From Lepraria neglecta (Eukaryota; Ascomycota; Lecanoromycetes; Lecanorales; Stereocaulaceae), in assembly GCA_033220425.1 (NCBI GenBank), contig CM065649.1, positions 1,178,001 to 1,242,000 on the forward strand: a DNA stretch of 64,000 nucleotides, written 5' to 3'. The position numbers and the translations under genes are program-made. Positions 59,125 through 64,000 of the stretch are shown piece by piece. The notes under the pieces are model-generated. The model was not told where the DNA came from. It worked only from the letters and a program-made list of their open reading frames with translations, and searched no databases. Numbering within the stretch: position 1 is the stretch's first letter; every line of letters begins with the position of its first letter.

Positions 59125-60090
59125 ATCATGAATGGGTAGCGGTGCCTGCTTGTGTTGCTTGTGTTGCTTGTGTCGTAAAGCTGGCCTGAGGACGATTGTT
59201 TTGGTGCCAAGCTTTGGTCCTTCATACCTACGTAAAATACTCTAGCCGTATCGTAAATATCAGTATGATCGACATGTTCCAGGTGACGTGGCCCCTCATT
59301 AGTACCTTAATGTTCTTTCTTTGCTAGGCATCTTAAACAACTCTTGACGTTGTTCTCATCCTTGCCTCCAACTTGCAGCAAATCCTGTAGAATTTAAAGC
59401 GGCCTTATCAGAAAACTCATCAGTCAAGTATGCGATAACTTTTTGAAGCGGACCAAGAACTCTGGGCGCTGGAGACGCGCTGCTTCTGGCGCGTTATTTG
59501 GGGCGTTGCTGGGCGCGTTCCTAGCGCCCGCGCCCTAAAACATCAATATTCCAGCGCTGCGCAGTTAACTCACACAATAAGCTACTTGTCGGGGAAGCGC
59601 TTTTAGGAGCATTATCATATAGGTCTTATATAGCTGGCCTTGAAATTTGGGGCCCAACGGAATCGATTTGGGGCTGCCTCTTGCTGCCTCGTGACTACCT
59701 CGGGGTACCTTAGTAGCCCTAGAGGAGAAAGGGATAATATACTATATTCTCCGGGTCGCGATTGTTTTTCACCTAACGCTGGTTAATTCGATATATCGAT
59801 TTCTATCTACTTGTCGCTAAGCGCAGTGCCCCTTATGGGCCTCGCTCCATCTTGTAGATCCATAAGAATCAATACATTCATGATCTGACCTAAATGCCCT
59901 GAGCAAGTCCAGAAGCACTGTTACAGAGTCCAGAAGCACTGTGTTACATTGATTCTTCCTATTACAGAAGCTCGGCCCATTGTCAGACTGCTCAGAATAC
60001 GGCCTCAGAGACACTCGTATCCTCGAGTGTCCGTTGTGACTCATACCAAATTCACCGCACCCTTCACACTCAACAGCGTCAACAGCCGAG
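59125..60090. other. upstream of second P450 and of the gag gene
   Basis: It includes a 9-bp tandem repeat (gcttgtgtt units, about 59148-59175), a GC-rich stretch with repeated gcgc words (59465-59560) and a duplicated word (gtccagaagcactgt) near 59910-59943. I looked for a terminal repeat matching the sequence downstream of the gag gene and did not find a convincing one. Confidence 0.4.
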
Positions 60091-61206
60091 ATGGCTCAGC
60101 AGAATCCTAGACCATATATGCCAGGTATAGACTTCGATAGCCTTTCATCATCCCAAATTCGCGATGGTGGTCACGGACACTCACAGGAGTCCTCAGAGTC
60201 CAATACCCGACGGCTACAAGCTCGTATTGCAGCTCTCGAGGAGCTGGTCAATCAACGCCCTAACACTACACCTCTGCGGCGGGGAAGAACACCAATGGAC
60301 CTTAGCGTTCTTGCACCCAGAACTGCTAGTAATGCCCCTACAACCCGCACAGTCGATGGCCGCCTACCGCTGGGTGAAATACCCGCCACGATGACCAATA
60401 TCTCCCAGCCAGACCGGAGAAAGATCAAATGCGCGGAGCCCCCAGTCTTTACAGGCCCCCCTATGGACGTCCGATTATGGATCATAGACATAAACGATTT
60501 CTTCAACCTACAAGTCATCGAAGGCCCAGCTATACAGGCATCTACGGCCTGCACCTATCTTGACCAAAAGATCAGAACCAGGACACAATTAATGAGGCTA
60601 CAAGGACAGAGAGAGACGTTTGAGGATTGGGAGAGACTACAGGTCTGGCTATTGGAGAACTATTCGGTAGGGGATGTCCAACTGGACGCGGAGCTCAAGA
60701 TAGAGCGTATCCGAATGAGATGGAACGAGTCAGTACAGGACTTCATCAACCGGTTCGAGACCTTGGCAACAGATTTAACCTGGAACGATGCCGCTATCTG
60801 TCACGCCTTCCGACGGAAGCTCTCGGCAGAGATCCTTGAACGGATCCATCAATCTCGTTCAGAGCTTCCGGACACATTTACGGCATTCAAGAAGGCGGCT
60901 CAAGCCGCAGAAAGCCACATTAAAATAGGGAAACGGACCTTGGAGGATCGCGAGGGATGGGAACAACGAGGACAAAAGAAGGTCCGCTTCGCTAATAGTA
61001 ATCGACAGCCCTTATCGAATGACACTAATCAGGGTCAACCTCAAATAAACCCTTTCCACCCCACTAGCCCTAATAGTCGTAAGAGGGCTGACATTACTGC
61101 GGAAGAGAGGAAGAGACGACGTGATAAAGGCTTGTGCATGTGTTGCGGGGAAAAAGGTCATTGGGTGAACATTTGCCCCAACGAGCCAAAAAACGTCCGC
61201 CCATAA
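60091..61206 (+). mobile_element. gag gene of a Ty3/gypsy-type retrotransposon, pol missing
   Basis: Intact 371-residue frame. An N-terminal coiled-coil-like part (NTRRLQARIAALEELV) is followed by the capsid-type gag domain (PPVFTGPPMDVRLWI, EDWERLQVWLLENYS, ESVQDFINRFETLATDL, AFRRKLSAEILERI). A basic linker ends in a zinc knuckle CMCCGEKGHWVNIC (C-x2-C-x4-H-x4-C) near residue 350. Downstream, another frame continues for about 40 codons (IIPEAVS, TAG at 61224-61226, then AKEASKDIPAPTELGLASPPS) and ends; no protease, reverse transcriptase or integrase motif follows. It is therefore either a truncated insertion or a retained gag-only gene. The frame shows no RIP-type stops, unlike the 5' repeat block. 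Confidence 0.75.
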
Positions 61207-62214
61207 TACCCGAGGCGGTATCATAGGCAAAAGAAGCCTCGAAGGACATCCCGGCACCTACCGAACTGGGACTCGCATCACCCCCTTCGAGACAGGCTAG
61301 ACGCAACCTGCCACACTAGGTAAGTACACCTCTTTGACTAGGATAAGGGCTGATATTGGTACTCACTTCTCATAGCGTCCTAAAGCAATATTCTGATCTC
61401 TTAGGGTCTTATCCACATACTTTGTATTATCTTTCTTTCTATCCTTTTCTTGATAAGCTCCCTACTTGTAGCCGTTGGCGATAGCTTTCGCCAGTAGCTC
61501 TGCTGGTGATATGTCGTTCCGACCCATGACCGTATAAAACAGAGGGAAGATTCCAGGATGACTGAGGGGGAGATGGTCGCCGTATTCTGTTGGTCACAAG
61601 AGTAAGAATTGAGGAGCCAGGATAGGCGGCGCACCGCCCCCTCTTATACCCCACGTCAGTGGCCATCTCTAAGGCCCCTAAAGTGGGCTGTGCGAGAGAA
61701 CGCGCTTTCTGGATGCTTGAACGTGGGGGTTTGGGTGAGTTGGTAGGTGAGAGGAGAGCGTACATCACCCAGATCGGGTGCGGCACCACCCTTGCTCACC
61801 CGGCGCGCTTGCTAAAGCGGCAGGGCCCGGGCGAGCCTCGAGTGAGCTGGGGGCAGATTTCTGTCGCCTTATATTGCCAAGGCGCCAGAACCAGCTCCAG
61901 TTTTCCTAATGCTAAAAATACAATGTCATACGGATCAATTATGATTCTTACCAACTCACTCTAGAAAGCAGGGAAAGAACCTTGGTTTGACAAGAATCTG
62001 ATCAGGTCATTCTAGAGAGAAGAAATGCTCATTCAATGCCCGAATTTCGGTCGAGAGCCCAAGCTTATGTTTTCATGGCGGCTTCTATCGTGTGTGCTGC
62101 TCTATCAACGATTGAAAACCTCCGCGACCCTCTTCCCAACCTCCTCCCTTGCCCACTCTCCAACATGCTTGACGACTTGATTCCAAAGGCTCCAGGTTTC
62201 CCCTTCCTCGCCAT
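61207..62214. other. downstream of gag, no pol recognised
   Basis: GC-richer words such as ggcgcgcttgc and gggcccgggcg occur near 61800-61840. Frames of 77-116 codons carry no retroelement domain. Confidence 0.45.
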
Positions 62215-62700
62215 CTATTTTTCCGTCGGCTCGCCAAGCTGCATCACCATCTTCTTCACCACATTGCTCCTTAAGATCTCCTTCGGCACATCCTCGTACG
62301 CCGCATCTCCCTGCCCATCCATTCCATCATCAAGTACTTTCACGACGAAGGCGTCCCCGAAGCAGTGATCTCCGACGTGCTTGTTGGGTTCCAGATGCGC
62401 GTCGGCCAGGGATCGGAAGAGGTAGTATTTGCCGTTCAAGCTCGATATCGTGGAGCCTTCAACTTTCATGGGTGTTGCAATCCGGCGTTCCCAGCCTTCG
62501 AGACCCCAGTATCTGTGGAAGTCGGGGTGGTGGCCGAGTTCGGAGTTCGGGGCATTTTCTTCGAGGGAGACGGTCTTGATGTGGATCATATGAAATTCGT
62601 AGCCATCGGATGGGATGACGAGGACTCTGATGTGGCGTCCCATCACTGAGCTGGGTAAAGGGTGTGTGTCTTTTGTGATCGGAGTCAGCGTATCAGGCAT
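62215..62700 (-). CDS. cluster-family protein 6
   Basis: 161 residues, intact. It repeats the family layout: HIRVLVIPSDGYEF, SELGHHPDFHRYW, LNGKYYLFR, HCFGDAFVVKV, AYEDVPKEIL. Closest to copy 4 (50016-50606): both have the short N-terminus, the IP-x-D-G start and the GDAF box, and both lie on the minus strand. It lies about 11.6 kb from the main cluster, beyond the P450 group and the gag remnant, so the family is dispersed by duplication or by later insertions. Function unknown. An antisense frame (62036-62368) overlaps it and is not called. Confidence 0.6.
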   Translation of the reverse strand: MPDTLTPITKDTHPLPSSVMGRHIRVLVIPSDGYEFHMIHIKTVSLEENAPNSELGHHPDFHRYWGLEGWERRIATPMKVEGSTISSLNGKYYLFRSLADAHLEPNKHVGDHCFGDAFVVKVLDDGMDGQGDAAYEDVPKEILRSNVVKKMVMQLGEPTEK

Positions 62701-63700
62701 GTCTGATACTCAAAATGCGCAGCACTTACTCCAGAATCTGGTTGTGTTGCTGAAACTTTAGAAAGTGAGCCAGGGGTTTCGTGGCTACAAGAAAGAAGGC
62801 AGACAAGAAGTGGTACCCCATTTTATATCCACCGTTGTCATGATTGGGACGCTGCTGGATCCACCCGTAAGGCTGCAACGGTGCCTTACCACGTAGCCGC
62901 CAGCTATTTCAGGAGAACCCGAGCCAATGGAAATAGTAGAAAAAACAAGGCATCAAACAAGAGACCGGAAAGATGGAGCAATGACACCATGGGGGAAAAA
63001 TTGGAGTGTCGCTTATCCGGAAGCAAGTGGGAATGGCGGAAGTTGGGTAGCGTTGGTTGCAAAAAGATTTGCTTTACTCCTATCAAATCCAGCACACCTC
63101 ACACATTCTCAAAACTTGCAAGCCTAATACTTGATGGTACTCTTCAAACCGTTAAACTTTTTCTAGCAGCGCTGTTAGAAGTCACTGCTCGCATTCGCAA
63201 AAGGTCTTGAGCCACCATCAAGAGGCAGTGCCTGAGAGAGGCTCAGATGTTAGGGGAAATTCATAACGATCATCGCAAAGTTCGTCCTCGAAACCATTCT
63301 CATTGATGCTCCATTATTGTAGGCGAAATGAGCTTGAGCTCGGTCAGCTATGAATTTGTTCAAGATCTAGGCGAGGTATGTTAGAGTGGATGATCATTTC
63401 CTTAGTATATACCGTGGGAGGAGGTTGAAGGATTTGACGTACCTTTCAGTGGTTATCACCAAAATGTTTAAGTAAATCAGATATCGCACATCAGAAGCGT
63501 CAACAAGATTACCAACGAAGCTCCGCATAATTCTTGAGAGGATCCGGCCTTGTATAGAAGAGAGCTTGCAATCGGCTATATAGGAGACTAGCCCAGTAGA
63601 GACTGCGACCTCTCTATCCTGAAAGCGCCAACAAAATCGAAACAGAATTTTTTGGAGCTCTTAAAATACTGATTTGGAATAAAAGGCAGCTCCGGACTTG
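62701..63700. other. intergenic, no supported gene
   Basis: Several short frames (62881-63210 and shadows) are Lys/Arg/Ser-rich with no domain. Nothing else was recognised. Confidence 0.4.
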
Positions 63701-63728
63701 GCAGTATCAGAGGTCGATTGAGTGGGGA

Positions 63729-63971
63729 TTGTTGTTTCTATATTTCACTTCTCTGGACTTGTCAATGGAACTGCGAAGCAAGCTCTTCGAGACCATTAAA
63801 CCATCGATTCTGGTTGACTCCCAAATGTCGAGACCTGCAAACAAGACTGCTAAACATCTCCCAACTGTGCTTTGTGATACAAACAGAGCCAAAAGCGCCC
63901 TCAATCAGTCTGGCAAATGTGCCAGAACAAATCTCGCGCCTGCCATACGAAGCGCTTCCTCCAGTCCATGA
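63729..63971 (+). pseudogene. possible 2EXR-like fragment
   Basis: The frame reads YFTSLDLSMELRSKLFETIKPS and later KHLPTVLCDTNRAKSAL, spaced like the F-x-x-L-P-x-E-L-R-x-K-I-W start and the L-x-x-x-x-R-E-S/A region of fungal 2EXR-domain proteins. There is no good ATG at the proper place (first in-frame ATG 63763), Pro/Glu residues expected in the motif are replaced, and the frame stops at 63971. An overlapping frame stays open to the end of the window. Weak call; probably a remnant. Confidence 0.25.
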
Positions 63972-64000
63972 AGATTACGGCACCGCTCGCAAACCATGCA

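Noticed and set aside
59148-59175. Three 9-bp tandem units (gcttgtgtt)
   Set aside because: Too short and isolated to be more than a simple repeat upstream of the P450 gene.

Overview
The window comes from a filamentous ascomycete (Pezizomycotina); the gene set and the lineage-specific families suggest Leotiomycetes, but that placement is inference. The evidence is many short introns (41-93 bp, most 47-60) with GT..AG ends, ascomycete-type housekeeping genes, and a left flank of about 12.4 kb that carries the signature of repeat-induced point mutation (RIP): CpA and TpG nearly absent, TpA very common, and no long reading frame.

Layout. 1-12,430 is RIP-degraded transposon sequence holding two diverged copies of one element and one short island of normal composition. 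12,437-12,947 is a small element with 128-bp terminal direct repeats; a partial copy lies at 52,372-52,755. A broken membrane-protein gene follows (13,460-14,223). A conserved block then runs to 24,975: TIM44 (mitochondrial import), a WBP4-like spliceosomal zinc-finger protein, a toxD-like reductase, HIR1 (histone chaperone) and a membrane protein. An accessory stretch (26.8-33.1 kb) holds decayed genes: F-box-like, coiled-coil, GPI-protein-like and a broken copy of a small Tyr/Ser/Gly-rich protein. A foldback MITE (33,059-33,595) separates that broken copy from its intact paralogue (33,860-34,224). A second conserved block (34.8-45.4 kb) carries a two-HMG-box protein, PRP5, a small probably myristoylated protein, a C2H2 zinc-finger protein and PRP31.

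From 46.7 to 51.7 kb there is a cluster of five related genes or remnants of a family I cannot name, with a sixth member at 62.2-62.7 kb. Its shared skeleton is a G-x-L-x-H-x-P-D box, a G-x-Y-x-x-F box, a G-D-[AV]-F box and a Y-x-D-[VI]-P box. Between the cluster and the sixth member lie a P450 / O-methyltransferase / P450 group (53.5-59.1 kb), whose methyltransferase is frameshifted, and a gag-only Ty3/gypsy remnant (60.1-61.2 kb).

How the parts relate. Three genes act in pre-mRNA splicing (WBP4-like, PRP5, PRP31). Five of their six introns are multiples of three with no in-frame stop, unlike the introns of neighbouring genes. In the accessory stretches, premature stops repeatedly look like CAA/CAG to TAA/TAG changes, as expected if RIP or similar C-to-T mutation acts beyond the repeat block. 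Exon boundaries were set by reading frames, splice signals and recalled family patterns, not by alignment.
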